DNA from: Zonotrichia leucophrys gambelii
Lineage: Eukaryota; Chordata; Aves; Passeriformes; Passerellidae
Assembly: GCF_028769735.1 (NCBI RefSeq)
Contig: NC_088172.1
Location: forward strand, 67,480,631 to 67,544,630
Length of the DNA: 64,000 nt
Direction of reading: 5' to 3'
Part shown: positions 12,201-25,700 of the stretch, one piece after another
How positions within the stretch are numbered: the stretch's first letter is position 1
How the letters are laid out: every line of letters starts with the position of its first letter
Made by a program: the position numbers and the translations under genes
Notes under the pieces: generated by a model
What the model was told of the DNA's origin: nothing
Databases searched by the model: none
Seen by the model: only the letters and a program-made list of their open reading frames with translations

Positions 12201-15200
12201 TATCTAAATTAATGTCCTCCAAGTTTATGCTGAAATTTATAAAGAGAGCATGCTCTTAACATATGTTTCATGTTAGAGAATGAAAAAGCCTTTTTGCAGT
12301 TTGTCTCAGCTTTAAGTTGTACTGCAGGCTGTGAATATGCATGAGGACATACATATATGTAGACTGAGCTCTTGCTGTATCAGTAAAAATTATATGCCTC
12401 TGATGCATCATTTATTGCATGAATCAACCTTTAGCAGTATTAAACTGCTTCTGGGGAATTTTTTAAAGACTGCTTGAGCCCTCTGAGATTTCATTCTCTC
12501 TATTCTCCAAGTCTGCCTGTTATCCTTTTAAAACAAACAAATAACTTCCCTACCCCCCTCACCCCCAATCAATCCTGAAGAAAAACTGTCAGCTTTAGAA
12601 ATGTGGAGGTAAATGTGGAGGGAGTAAATGGCTTTTTTTTTTTAATCACCTTGTCTTTGGGAAGGAGAGATCTGAATGGTGATCATCAGAAATGTCTGGA
12701 AAATACATATGTAAAGAGCTTAATGGAAAATAGAGCGTGTATGTTTCTCCTCTTAAAATAATACAACGAAAAAACATTCTGAGTGTCTGGGTAGGAATAT
12801 AATGGAAGCAAAGGTGATTGTTTACAATGTATTAATAAAGCCAGGAAGGGTGTTTTCAGCTCTGCTGCATGGCTTTTGAGCTATCATGGCAGAGTATGTG
12901 TGAGAAATTGCCATCATTATAGCCAATCTGGAAAAGGTAGATTCAATTCCCTCCCTGGGATTATTGTGCCCAGGGAGCTGGGCAGTTCTTAGGTCTCTGG
13001 AAATCTGTAGCCAGAGTGGGGTCTGATTTGGTGTTTGGCTCATAGATCTGTCACTGAGCTGCTGTGTCTGATCCCTTTAAGTGGTTTCTCCAATGTGTTG
13101 TTCTGGTTTTGCCTTTCTTGTCCTTGAAAGGCTTGAGGCACTGATGCAGAATCAGCTCTCACCTCATATTGCCCTCTTAAGCATTCCCCTTAAGCTGGAA
13201 CAAGACTTCCATGCACAGATTAGATATTTCAGTGTTTGCTGTGTGATGCTTCACATGGGCTGTACAAGATTCACGGGGTGTGAGCTGATTCACCATCTAC
13301 CTGTTAGCATGTGTGTGCATATTTATCTTTCAAATACTTCCTGCAGGTATTCCTTGCTGTGAGACCCCTGCTTACTCAACAGCTTTCTTACAAGTTACTG
13401 CTCTTAGCCTCAGATGACAGGCCTGGCTGTTGGGAACTGTGAGGTTCTGGCTAAGATGCAGGGACACAGGGTAGATAAGAAATAATAGTGTATGGGGGCA
13501 AATGAATGCCAGCAGTATTCCTCAAGTACATATCTTTGTTGTCTTTACTCAGCTGCAAAAGTCACAGCCATCAGTGCCCATGCAACAATCCTACAGAATA
13601 AAGGCCATCATCTTTTGCCAGCCCTGTAGCAGAGTGGTGCTCTCATTAGTTGTGTCTGAGGGAAAGGTCCTGTCTGGCTCTGAACACCTACAGAATCAGA
13701 GCTCTGCATCTTGGCACTGGTGGGAAAGAAAAATGGCCTTCAGGCAGTACTCTGTAAAATGCAAGCATTTATTTCCTCCTTTTATTCTCTTTTAGTGGCC
13801 AAGATGGAATGTTATTTTGACCCAATCAGACAAAATTAGTGTGATTCCATTTTGGAATGGATTATATCTTTCTCGTTTTATAGCTGTTAATGTAAATGCT
13901 GTATACTTTTGTTTGTACTTCCCTTAGTATGGCTTACTGTTGTAGAATGAGTTATTTGTTGGGGATGAGTTATTTGTCAGGTGCAGGGAAAACCTGAGAT
14001 TTTCAATATGAGATTAGCAAGCTTTGTTTATTGAAGAGAATATCAGACACTTATACAGCAAGTAATAAGCTCATGAATATTTTGTAACTTAAACTATCTA
14101 TTGGCTATACGACAACATCAGCTCTTCTCTATTTTTTAGGGGTTACATTTCTTTTTTCTCATGTCTCTTTTACTATGTGTTATCATACTCTAGCTAAGCT
14201 TAAAGACACGCTATCTTGCAGGTGCAAGACTTAGAATTAGTTTTGGTTTTGTAGTTTTCTAATTCTTAGCTACTCTCTCAACAACTTACCAAATTAAGCT
14301 GGTGTAAAGAAAAAAATATGAAAAAGAAGTAGCAGAACAAAATAATTTTCTCTGTACACCAAAAGTACAGAGAAGTGAAGTAGTGAAAGTAGTTGTGGGC
14401 GGATGGTGGGAGGTGCAGAGAAGCAGGCAATGAAGGACGCCCTGGGGAAAAAGTGTATCTCCACCAAGGTCTCATCCCATGGGAATACAGGCTGTCCCCC
14501 CAAGGTCTGCAGGTCTTCTGCATTTGCAGAGCAGTGACTGCCTGTGAGAGGAACATCCTGGGATTCCCCTCTGTGGTGCTGTGAAGCTGTCATTTTTAGA
14601 ATGTCACTGCTGCTTCCTGTTTATAGGAAATACATGGTGGGAATAAGATTGTTTTGGATTACTGCTTAAATAAAGTCAAACTCCTGAGAGCCGGACCTAT
14701 GCCTGTTTGTACCACTTCAGAAATCCACTTCTGTTGCTGTAACTCAGCTTTTCCACCTTCCCGTTCGTGCTTTCTCCTGCTGGGGGCTGGATTTCTGTCC
14801 CATCAAACAGTGGGGGGCTTGGTAGGGGCAAATCCTCTATATTACACTACCCACCTTGTTGAATTTTTTGGTCCCTGGCTCACAGCTGATGTGGACAGTT
14901 TTACTTTGGTTGAATAAAATAAACCTACGTGGTTTCTCTCATCTGAGGAGGCAAGCACATCTCAGTGCCTGCAGGAGAGCTCACTTAGCCTATTGTCTTT
15001 CCTTACTGCTTTCCACACTCCTCTTGTCCTTACTCTCAGGAATTGCATAATCATCCTGTCTCCATGTTTTGGTACTGGCCTAAGTTTCCTATGACCTCTA
15101 CTGCTTTTGAGGTCCTGTTGAGCTGTTGCATATCATTATTGTTAAAAATGAGTTCCTGCTGGTCTGTCTCCTTAATGTTGGGTGGTGGTGGTCTCTGTCT

Positions 15201-16623
15201 TTTTATCAGTCACTGTTTGATAGGGTGAAGGATCACTAACCAAATGCTTGTTATGGAGAGAAAAATTAAGGATTGCATCTACCAATGAAGGATGCCATAC
15301 AACTAGTAAAGATTTTCTCCTTATTCCTTGAAATATCTACATCTCTGCATTTCAAGCACAGGAACGGAATTAAGGCATAAAATATCCTCTTCATTATCAT
15401 TAAGAACATTGCTTCATGGCCTCTTTTATAAATCAGTAACGGAGGGTAATGGAGCAGAAGGTTCTCTCTGAGATCTTAATTAATCCAAGCAGAGATGTGT
15501 GTCTGTGATGTGAGTTAGGATTAGAAAATAGCTGTAAAAACAAAGCAGCCTATGCAAAATTGATGAGCACTGGCCTATAAAACAATTCAGTGAATGAGTT
15601 CCCATCTGTAATGTGGCATTCCTTGAAATAATTGGCCAACACAGTCTTCATCAGAGGAGGTAGTAAAGTCTGAATGAATAATTTTATCACTTTAAGTTAA
15701 TTTATGATGGTGTGGAGAGGGTGACAGATATGTTCTTTCACTGAGCCAGACCCTAGCGTGTTACCATGGCCTTATAAGAAGATGCTCTTTTTACTTTTTG
15801 AGCTGCACCTTGAATACGGAGGCCTGTGAACTGCTTTGTGTGGCTCAGCCAATCTCTGAGGGAGGGAAGGTATCCAGGAACAAAGTGTAAGAGTGTGTAT
15901 GTGGGCATCAGAGAAGAGAGAGAGGTTGGAGGAATGACAGGCTTCCATGTCAGAAAGTGAACTTCTTCCCTACGCACGCCTGCAGGAGTGGGTGTTGAGG
16001 GGAGGCTGACTGCCTGACTTGCTTCTGGAAATCTTCCATGTTTTCAGCAGAGTGAAAAGAACATTATTTTTATTGCTATTAAGAAGTGCTTCTGCACTTA
16101 CAGTGTCTGTAAGTGAGTATTACAGTGCTGCTCAGTGGAAGGCTAGCTGAAAGTCACAGGATGTGTTTAGTCTGATGCCTTGGGAGGCCTCAATCTGCAT
16201 TGCATCTGTAATGGTCTCAAAACTGAGTACAGAGGATTAGGAGGATCCTGTGGTCAGTAATGGGACACAGGAGGCCTTCACATGGGGCAGGGTGCTGTTT
16301 GGTGAGCTGTGGGAGGGGAAAGTGAAGGCATGAGGATTATGAGCAGGGAAGGGCCAGAAAAAGCATGTAAGAGGGTACAGTATTGTCCAGGGGAAAAAAA
16401 GGTGACTAATGCTCATTTCCAAAGGCTCCAAGTATAGAGTGGCCTCTTGGCACTCCATTGGTCCAAAAAGAAGTGTCTGTGTGTATGGGCTGGGGTATGT
16501 GGCACCAGGACTGAAGGACAGTGAGTGGTGATGACAAATGAAACGTGATGGCTCCTGTGTTTCTCAGGAAACTTCCTCAATGAGAGGAGATTTTTGCAAG
16601 GAATGAATGCTGCCAAACAATGG
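9236..16623. other. Noncoding DNA, no gene recognised
   Basis: No exon, RNA gene or identifiable repeat was seen. Open frames reach at most about 99 codons and overlap frames on the opposite strand. A T11 run sits at 12633-12643. A C-rich triplet of runs near 12549-12568 falls one run short of an i-motif/G-quadruplex. The part at about 15400-15710 is AT-rich, non-repetitive and has several TAAT-type motifs (for example TTAATTAA near 15477); it could be a conserved noncoding element, but this is a guess without alignment. Confidence 0.65.
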
Positions 16624-16742
16624 ATTTTGGGGTTTTTTTGTTAGTTGGTTTTGGGTTTTTTTTTTTTCTTTTTTTGGGGTGAGGTTTTTTTTTTTTTTTT
16701 TTTTTTGTTTGTTTTGGTTTGGTTTTTGCTTTTTGTTTTTTT
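16624..16742 (+). repeat. T-rich / TTTTG low-complexity tract
   Basis: About 120 bases made almost only of T and G, including an uninterrupted T22 run (16685-16706) and TTTGG/TTTTG units. Phenylalanine-rich open frames across it are artefacts of composition. On the minus strand it is an A/C tract. I see no retrotransposed body attached, so it is best called simple low-complexity DNA. Confidence 0.85.
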
Positions 16743-19700
16743 CACTTGCGGCTTTATTCTGTGGGGAGATTATGTTGCCTTACATTTTCTGTTGCTATTT
16801 GGGCAAGATGTCTCATTTCAGACTCAAGAATATGGGAAGGTGAGAATGATAAGGTGTTCAGTGGCCAGCTGCCCTTGTACATAATAGGGGCACAGAAGAC
16901 AGGGGCTTGAGAAAGGTGCCTTGGATGGGCACTGTTGCTGTGGCACACTTGCTCTGCCCATCCTGGATGTTGCCCGGCTAGTCAGCTGCCTCCCTTTGCT
17001 CCTCATGATAGCATAGCAACTTTGATGAGTGTGATGTGGTCTGAGCAACAGGTCTGGTGTGTTGCATTGCCCTGCCCAAGCTGCAGGAATCAAGGGCAGG
17101 ACTGCTCAGTAGGTGCTTCCAGACAGCCCCAGCCACCTGATCTGCCTACCTTATTATACCTGCCCTCATTTCTTCACCCTTCTCCCTCCATTTCCATAGC
17201 TCCCTCTTAACTAGCAACTGGTCAGTGGAAGGTGGGACTGAGCACTTTGCTTAGATGCCTTCCTGAGCCCACAGTGCCATGAGGCTGGAGTGTCTGGAGG
17301 TGGTTGTTCTGGCCTTGGTCTTGTTATTTTTAGAATTAGATTAGGTAGCCTTCTGTGCTACCTTTAGGCGTTTTATGTACCCCTCTCAGTATTACCACCC
17401 TGGCAGCATCAGCCAAAGCAGGGTATGCAAAGTGTGCCACAGAAAAATGAGCATTTGTCGACAAACCTTTTCCTTGCCAGCAACACTGAAGCAGAAGAGT
17501 ATTCCCGGCAACTCTGTGTGCTGCAAATAGTCTTTGTTACCAGCAATTAAGGATTGGATGGGATTTTAAAGAATTATATTGGCATCTGTTAAACTTAACC
17601 CTTTCAAATCAAGTCATTATTTGGCACAAAACATGCTTTGTCCTCTGCAGCTAGTAAAACGCAGAGCTTGAGAATGCAAGTCTGTATCATGGCAGAAGAA
17701 AATTAGTGAGAGGCGTGACTGTGCCTCTGGTGGCACTGTGCTACCTGAGGGGACAGGGAGAAACCACAACTCCTCTGCAGGGAATTTGTTGGCTTCCCAT
17801 GGGAAATGCCTAATCTGGCAGGTCAGGTCCACTCTCATTCTTCACTTTCCTTAACAGTCATATGAGTTTTGAGAGTCAGAAACCCAGTCCTCCAAGGATA
17901 CAGAATGGCTGCCTCTGAAGTATGGGGTGGTGCTCCCCACTCTACCCTCAGTCTTCTCTCTTTCTAGCTCATTAGGGAACCCTTGCCAATTGGGTTTCCC
18001 AAGAACTAGTAAGACAGGAATAGGTCAGCTGTGAATGTATCAGATTAACTGCATGTATTCTTCATATTGCTTGTGACTAAATGATTGCGTTCTCCAGGTA
18101 ATTCATAAATTTGTCTAATTCTTCATGTAATCCTCACCAAAAAAAAAAAAAAATCCCAAACAAATGCATAAGAGAGTAGTCAAGGGCACAATTCCCCAGT
18201 GGAATAGAAAGAATGCAAATTTTTTAGTCCAAGTTATTTTAGAGGGCTGACAAATCCAAAGAGTATTTAGTAGCAGTTTTGAAAATGTAATTCAGTGCTC
18301 TTTTCTGTTTATTTTTATTCCTTTCAGCTATTTTTCTCTTTGTTTTCTTTTGGTGTTTTTTCCCTCCAATTTTATCAATTGCATGCTCAAAATTCAGGGA
18401 TGAGTTAAAGTGCAGGAAAGATTAGCTCCAGCTTTATTGAGAAATAACTCTTACTCAGTGAATGTCCAAAATGTCCAAAAGGAAGAAAAATGAGTGTACT
18501 CTTTGTGGACCCATACCCATTTCTAGCATGGCTGATTACTGTTAAGTAATTACTAACACTTCAGTAGTGGCCATAACTGAATTTTATGAGCACAAAAGAG
18601 CATAAGGCTAACAGAAGCAGCAAATTTTATTAAAAGAGAGTGGAATGGGAAAGTCCTGCACCTCCTCTGGACATGTTCAGGGTGCGGTGAAGAGCTGTCC
18701 CTGACACCCTTCCATCAGAGAAATGTGTCACCTAGACAAAGTGCAGAAGGACAGCTTGTTTGATGCCTACCAAAATGTATCTATTCCTCTTTAAGATTTG
18801 GAAATGAACTGATGTCCTGGCTTGCCTCTGCTAGTGCCATGGCAAGTGCTGTGAAGGAAGGGGTGTGGAAATGTTCCTTGTAAGCTCTGCACTTGTACTC
18901 CACTAGCTGCTTTGGAAGGATGGGGAGAGGAGGCACACGTTAGATGAGATTTGTATTCTTACAGCAGAGGGTAAGCATTCTGCTCCACCTGCCACTCTAT
19001 ATTCCTGCCCCCCAAGCTCCTGAAGCATACTTCTGGTTTGCATATTGTTCAGCACTGTTTCTTTCTTCCCTTATTGTTTTTCTAATGTAATTCATCTTGT
19101 TCCACAAAGCTGGGCAGGCCTAGCAGTAAAATAAAGCAATGGTTTACTAATCAAAGCCCAAGACAAAAGTATTAGTGCTGAGAAGCCTAGTGACTCTAGG
19201 AACAAACTATGTGGTTATAGTCTTTGTTTAAAGTGAGGTGCCTCGTTAGCTGTCTCAGTACATCTCACTCAAAGGCTGTGTTGCGCATAGTTACTTGAGG
19301 GAGATGACCTGATCCCTTCCCACATCAGATAAATTCTTCAAAATTTGAGGGAATTCAATTTTCCAAATAATGTTGCTGGTCTTATTTTTAATAACAGGCC
19401 AGTAGCAAAGCACTTTGCCAAGACCTACTGCTCCTCTCCAATAGTCATTCTCTTGGTCATCCTCTCCCTGGCACATGAGAAGGTTTTAGGAGAGAGCATT
19501 GGTAGCCCCACGATGGACTCCTGCATGCACATGTGCACATGTTTCTGGGGGCAAATGGCATAATTTCCATCTGCTCTTTGTGGGGTGAGAGGACAGGATT
19601 GCCAGAGAAGCATCCCTGAGAGACAAGACTGTAGCAATATTAGTGACTGCACACTGATGGTGGCAGCTCCTCTGAGGAAGGAGCAGTTGTTGTCTGCCTC

Positions 19701-21809
19701 ACACCTGGATTACCCAACAGTCATGCCAAACTCAGCTTCCCAGCCCTGTGCTAGTGAGGAGGTACCTTGCATTCCTTTCCCTCCCATCTGGAAGGGCTGA
19801 ACCCTAGAAGGGTGCAATGAAGGCTGATTGTTTGTCTGAGGTGGCACAGTTGGGACCCATCTACTCATTGTACCCTGTCAGATCCGGTGTTGATTTGTGC
19901 TGCCAGCCCTTGTACCTTTGCCATAATTCTCTAGGCTGCCATCCAGAAAACACATGTGGGGATGTATGCAACACGAGTGAAGAGGAAGGTTTGCTGGGTG
20001 TGGTGAGGGAAGAGCAGGCAAAAAGCTTCTGTTTTAGAAAGGGATGAATAGTTTAAATGCATGTGTTGCCAACAGAGGTGAGACAGGTTTGGCCTCCCAT
20101 GACCATCCCTAGTGACATGATGGAATCTGGCTAGAAATATGCTGAAGAGCATGATTGAAACCTGGGGTTGCTCAAAATGAGCTACAATTCTAAGTACCAT
20201 ATCAGTAGCTGCTTGGAACAGGAAAGGACATCTGACTTTACTATATAAATTTTTTACTTATCTATGTTTCCTAAACTGGAGTAGCTAAGGGGGAAATTTA
20301 AAGCCTCCTGAGAACCTGAAGTTCAAAAAATTATCAGAACTAAAAGATACCAGTAAACATCTAAGGCCTTTTGAACAAAGAGTGTGGACTTACAAGAACA
20401 ATGAATTATGGGCTTCACCTCAATCCTAGTGAAGTCCAGAGGGGTCTCAGCATACTTCTTCAGATGGAGGGTGATATCCTGAGTAAGAAACAGACTTCTT
20501 GGTTTCTTTAAAGGACCAGACAGCTTTTTGAATAACTGTTTGTTTTAGCCAGTTATAACTACCTATTTGTGATGAGGGGAAGTTGTTGTTGTTGTAGTGC
20601 CTGTTATTGACTGCTTGCTGAGTCACTTAGAGCATAATTAGAGAGATGAAAGGCCAGTGTAGGGTCCTGAAGAACCAGTTCCTGGCCAAGTGCCTCTATC
20701 TTACAAGACCTTTTTCGTGTACCTCTTTGATAAAAACTTTGAAAGCAAATACAGAGCTACTAGGCAAGAAGCCTATCCTGAACTGATGAGGTAAGATTTG
20801 GAAGTGCAAGTATCTGCTATTTCAAACAAGGGGCATGCTATGAAGCCGCAGAATAAACAAATGATGGCTGGCAGCAACTCAGACCAGACAAAAGTTAAGA
20901 AGGAACTCATAATTGGGAGAAGCTGCTACTTGAACCAAGAGCATTGTAAGCATTTGAAGGATTTTTAAGAGAGAATAGAAAGTAAATTGGGAACTGGTTC
21001 TCTGAGCATGAACAACCCAAGCTACAGAGAGAAGTAGGAGAGTCTATATTAGTTGAAAACCCTACGAATTCTGAGGGATTTCCATGAATTCTAATAGGTT
21101 TCCTTCTTTCAAACACAGTTTCTTCTGAGTAACCTGGTGGGGGTATTTAGGGACACCACAGTAGCCATTGGAGTTGCTAGGATACTCAGTTATATTAAAG
21201 AGGGGATTAAAATTCAACTAGAAGGTGTAAACCTACATGGCATAGAATTGAGGGCAGGCAGAAATATCATGTGAAAGGTTGCCATCTCTTCAGTGGCAGC
21301 AGTCGGAAAAGATGTGATAAAAGCAGTCACAGGAGGAGGCAGGATCAGTGTGTAAGAGATTTTAAAGCAAGGTTACAGGAGACCGGCCTGAGGCTTTCTG
21401 AACTGTGAAGGAGATCATATCTAAAAATATTTTTAAAACCCCAAAACCTGTGAAAGGAATAGTGAAACATTTTCATTTCCTTCCTGGTTCTCTTCTTGAA
21501 TGAAGCCCCTTTACACTCCTTAATGTAAAGTCAGCATAGTAAATGTAGAGCTGATCAAAGGATATACTTCCTTTCCCAACACCTTGTCAGCTGCTGCAGC
21601 CTGCAGTTGCAAGAGGTTGAGGCACATGAAATAGATGCTGTGGACTCCCCATTGAAATACTGGCGATTTTGCAGCACAATGCAGCATTTGTATCACAGTA
21701 CCTGCAGGAATAAGTGATGGTATGGCTCCCAAGCAGGTGTTGGGAAAGAGCTCGTGCACAGCCTTGCACAATTAGCTGGCTCCTTACCTCTTCCCTTTTG
21801 TCACTCCAG
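16743..21809. other. Noncoding DNA, no gene recognised
   Basis: No gene, RNA or mobile element was identified. An A15 run lies at 18139-18153, an octamer ATGCAAAT near 18214, a near-tandem duplication of a 9-base unit (ATGTCCAAA) near 18460-18480, and a short (GTT)n stretch at about 20582-20596. All open frames are under 92 codons and appear on both strands. Confidence 0.65.
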
Positions 21810-22089
21810 GTCACACGCATCATTTCTCTCGCGCTTTTAGAGATAGCTACGGCGGTGCTGGCACGGCAGCCCCAGTGGACCACTCATCTAATCTGCTGTG
21901 GCAGTTCACCCTCTATGTAGGCCACTGCAGAGCAAATTAAACTTTTGGTGTTTTCATTTTCTTCTGCAAATGGCTTCCTTCTTTGGTTCAGTTTCTCATT
22001 TGTATCAGCATTCACTTTTTTTTAACTACGTGGCTCTGTCCCTCACCTTTGGCCTTGCAGAGAATCCAGTAACTGTTTTCCTGCAAGTG
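21810..22089 (+). other. Exon-like segment with strong splice-site matches
   Basis: The left edge has a near-ideal vertebrate acceptor: a long pyrimidine run ending CTTTTGTCACTCCAG, with AG at 21808-21809. The right edge has a good donor, AAGTG followed by GTAAGT (GT at 22090-22091). The interval is 280 bp and begins with CpG-containing sequence, unlike its left flank. One plus-strand frame is open from the acceptor to a TAA at 21938-21940 (about 42 codons). No frame is open across the whole interval, so a noncoding or 3'-terminal exon would be the only options. I do not recognise the peptide. Chance matches to splice sites are common. Confidence 0.2.
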
Positions 22090-22135
22090 GTAAGTGTATT
22101 TTCAAGGCCTAGGCTTTAAATGGTTGTTCTGGCAG

Positions 22136-22151
22136 AAAAAAAAAAAAAAAA
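22136..22151 (+). repeat. Poly-A tract (A16)
   Basis: Sixteen consecutive A immediately left of the CpG-retaining block. No upstream AATAAA or retrocopy body is apparent, so a processed-pseudogene tail is not supported. Confidence 0.9.
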
Positions 22152-22157
22152 TCCTCT

Positions 22158-22713
22158 CACGCCCTTGACATGAAAATAACAATGTGAACAATGGGAGCTG
22201 GCCGGAGCCAGCCTGACGCTGGAGCGCGCCGCGTGGAAGGAGGCTGAAGAGGGAAAAAAAAGCCTCTACATGCCGTGGAGGGAGGATGTTCAGCAGACTA
22301 TTTGCATCAGGGTATGAGAACCCACACAATAAAAACGAAAGTGCAGAGTGCAGGCCAGCTGCCTGAGATAAGATCACATTGTTGGAAAGGGGAGAAGTGT
22401 ACTGTCTCCACACTAGCTGGGCAGGCAGCAAGAGTACTCTGCAAAACAAGTGGTGAGATCAGACGTGCAGCCGCTCTTCCTCGCTCGCTGACGTATCGAG
22501 TGGTTCTGATTGATTTTTGGATGTCACGGTATGCCACAGCCAACCTGGGAGAATTAAGCAGATGGTATAGCGTGCAGGGGAATTGTGTGGAGCGTGGATA
22601 TGGAGGGCAGCTAAAATCAATCATTTTTAACAAGTAAATGCAACTTTGTGCAGTTCCCCAGCCATGGTAGGGCCGTAACTGATGCGATGGCTTTATTGCA
22701 GCTGTTTGTGGGT
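22158..22713. promoter_or_regulatory. Candidate regulatory element: CpG-retaining, SOX/POU/GATA/PBX motifs
   Basis: About 21 CpG dinucleotides occur in about 555 bp by hand count, against long CpG-free stretches elsewhere; six more lie just left at 21812-21866. Two direct SOX-type sites, AACAATG (22178-22184) and AACAATGG (22187-22194), are spaced 9 bp start to start, and a third in reverse (CATTGTT, 22377-22383) lies downstream. An octamer ATTTGCAT is at 22300-22307, a GATA core AGATAAGA at about 22366-22373, and a PBX-like TGATTGAT at 22507-22514. Overlapping open frames on both strands (up to 120 codons) share no recognisable protein. I infer a hypomethylated enhancer or conserved noncoding element; an unannotated promoter is the alternative. 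Conservation is untested. Confidence 0.4.
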
Positions 22714-25700
22714 GCGTTTGGCCTCAAACAGGGAGGAAAGAAGCCTCTGCTGTGGCTCAAACAGAGCTCTCATTTGTTCTCTGCACAGCTCTGGGATTTG
22801 GTTCCTCACATCTGTGGCAAATCATCTTATTTACCACCTCCAGTGACCAATTCAGATGTCGACAGAAATGTCAGTTTTAGAAACTCACAGATGCTATTAG
22901 GGGTAATGAGCTAGCTGGATCTTTTAATTGTATATTTAACATACACTGTGGTAAGACTACAGAGTTGGGTTTGAACTCTCTCAACTAATTTTTATTTTTA
23001 ATGAAAATTTCTAAAAATAATTTTAATCCCCCCTAAATTACCTTTGAAATTCTCATGTGCCTTCCTCAAGCATTACAGAAGATGGTGGAGCTGCACTCTG
23101 TTTCTATTTAGTCTGAGCTCTGTTCATCATCTTGTGTTGCTGGCTAGTACTGGTGGTTTAACTTCTTGCTCTGTGGATGATTTCCAGGGCCTACTACACC
23201 ACTTTTATACTCAGTGATAAAAAAGTGATTGCCTGTGTGATTGCCAGGCAGACATGGAGGGTTTTAGCATGCCAGCCATTTTTCTCCACCCTTGTGTGGG
23301 CAGATGCTAGCGTGTAACAGTGCTTTCAGCTCCAGTGCTCTCACCTGCTTTATCCTCTAGGGCTCCTTCTCTCCTGCTACAGATTTGCAGCATTTTAAAA
23401 CCATTAGGAAGAGATTTTAGGATTAATTTCTTGAATACCACAATACTAGCTTTATGTCTCTTCTGATGTAAAGCATGGACAACATCTTCTTTTTACTGCC
23501 TTTTCCATGCATGCCCCTGGGCACAAAAAAATACCAAAAACTGTGGGAAAACCCTGTGCTAAACAGAGGCAACTGGAGAAAGTTCACTGCAGAGCATGGT
23601 GCTGTGAAGTTGATCCCTGCCAGAAAAGGTTGCTAAGCAAGCCTGCAAACAAGGGATTCTTCTGCACCTTTTGTGACCACTGTGATGGTGTGCCAGAAGA
23701 CAATACCTTTGTCTATGCCATGTGGTCATCATGGACCTGGGCTCCACATATGAATATGCGTATCTAGAGATAAATTCCACAGTCCAATGTGGCTCTGTCA
23801 GGTGAGCTGGCTCAGTCTTTCTCTACCAATGTGTGTAAGTGTTCCCAGTGTTCTCCTCCACACTGCTTCTCTGTCAAATAAAAAGGTCCCATTTTAACAG
23901 CTTTTTTCTCTGGCCATCCAAGACATTGACAGGACTGGCGCTGCAGTTTAGAACCACAGGCACTGGTGGTGATGGCCTAGAGCTGTAGAGGTTTGTGTAT
24001 GCATTGGGTCAGTATTATCACAGGAACTCTATGTGTGCATTCCACATCTTTAGCAGACCTGTTTAAAAATTAGTTTCCAGAGCCCAGAATTAAATGCAGG
24101 ATGCATTTGGCTGTGTGGAGATGCTAGTCCTGTGCTCATGGTTAATTTGATTATAATTTTTTTTTTACATTTGTGCACTGTTGAGCTATTATTGATGCAC
24201 ATATACAAATCAATATCTGTGAGAGTGCTGACTTACTGAGTAAGCCAGCAAGTAGACTGACTAGAAGAGATACCATGAAGGTTCAGATTGCTCCTTGCTC
24301 AGTGTAAAAATGTGAGCAACTGGTTCAGCCTTTCAGTGTCTTTATGATTGCTCCTCCTTAAAACAGTCTGCAGGAGTTGCTTCTGGAAGGAGCTTATGTT
24401 TTTTGGATAAAGGTGTTGTAGAAAGAAAGAGCACCTCTTCAGATTGCTGTGCCCCCAGCTCTTCCAGGTCAGCCTTTGCTCATCAGCCTGTTGCTCTTCA
24501 TCAGTGATATCAGTGTTAAGGACAAAAAGAGCTCTAGTCAGTGGGTAATGGGTGGAGACTGTGGCCTGCAGATTAATTAGGATGTTTGCTCCCTTGGTTT
24601 ACTGACACTTGAGCTTTAAGTAGGTACATCCCGTAGGAGAACATCACTGTAACTCAGTTTCCTGGTATTTTAGAAAGTATAACCTTTCTCGCTCAGCTGC
24701 ATCTCTAGAAAATTTACTGGGTTTGTTTTTGAATTCTAGCTCTTGTTTGTTTCTTTTTCTAAGTGGGCTTTCATATACCAAAGTGTATCTGCATTTAGAC
24801 TTTTCTGACCCATGCACAGTAGTAGGGAAAAAAGTCTCCACTATTCTCTAGGATTATCTTAAAAATAGTAGAAACATGCAACACAAACTACAAGATACTG
24901 CAAGTTCTCAGAAAAGTCTGTGCAACTCTAATTCTTCCTCCTAAAGAGAGAATTTTCCACAATTCTTTTCTATAGATATGTGGATTTATTTTTCATTATT
25001 GTTTTTATTAAAATAATTGTGTTTTAAGAATTGCTCAATCTGCTAGGCTTAAACAAAGAATTAATGTCTGAATTGTCATTATAATGTAATTTTTAGGCTG
25101 AAAATCCTTTTGGCATGGGATACTTGTAGCCTAAATTTTTTCTGCTATATAAGGAAATGGATTTTATTTAACTGTCTTAACCAAGGAATCTCTATGTGCA
25201 CAAGAGAAGAGCATCCAAATTCAGACTAAGAATAGAAATTTTCTAAATGCATTAGAGAGTTTCTGCTATGGTTCTGTAACTAGTAGTCAACAGTTTATAC
25301 AATTACTCATCTCTGATTCCATGAATGCTAGGGGTTCCAGGTGTGTTTTCTTAGCAATTTTAATGTATTGAGTCTTTTTGTTGCAAAGTCCCTGTTGGCA
25401 GCTATTTGGGTGTGGGCTCTGCTCTGTCTTCCTTGTAGTTGTTCCTCCCACTGTGTTGGCTCTGAGCTTGGGTGGTGAAGGCAAAGGTAAAGTTCTTGTG
25501 CCAGAATCCCAGGACTCCTGAAATCCCAGTCCTTACCTTACCATCCCATGTGTCCTGAAGTGGATAGCAGGTCTAGTTGCTGAAGACCAAGCTGCCAGGT
25601 AACACACACAGCCCAAATTCCTGATCCTTCATGTGTGGGCTGTGCTGGGGTCTGTGCACACATACCAAAACCAGCTCTTGAGCTTCCTGGCACAAGCCGC

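Noticed and set aside
12549..12568. C-rich i-motif / G-quadruplex on the minus strand
   Set aside because: Only three separable C-runs are present.
16607..16910. Phenylalanine-rich open frames
   Set aside because: They are translations of a T-rich tract including T22, not protein.
22102..22637. 115-120-codon open frames on both strands
   Set aside because: Three long frames on opposite strands overlap with no family resemblance; GC-rich, CpG-retaining composition explains the lack of stops better than coding.
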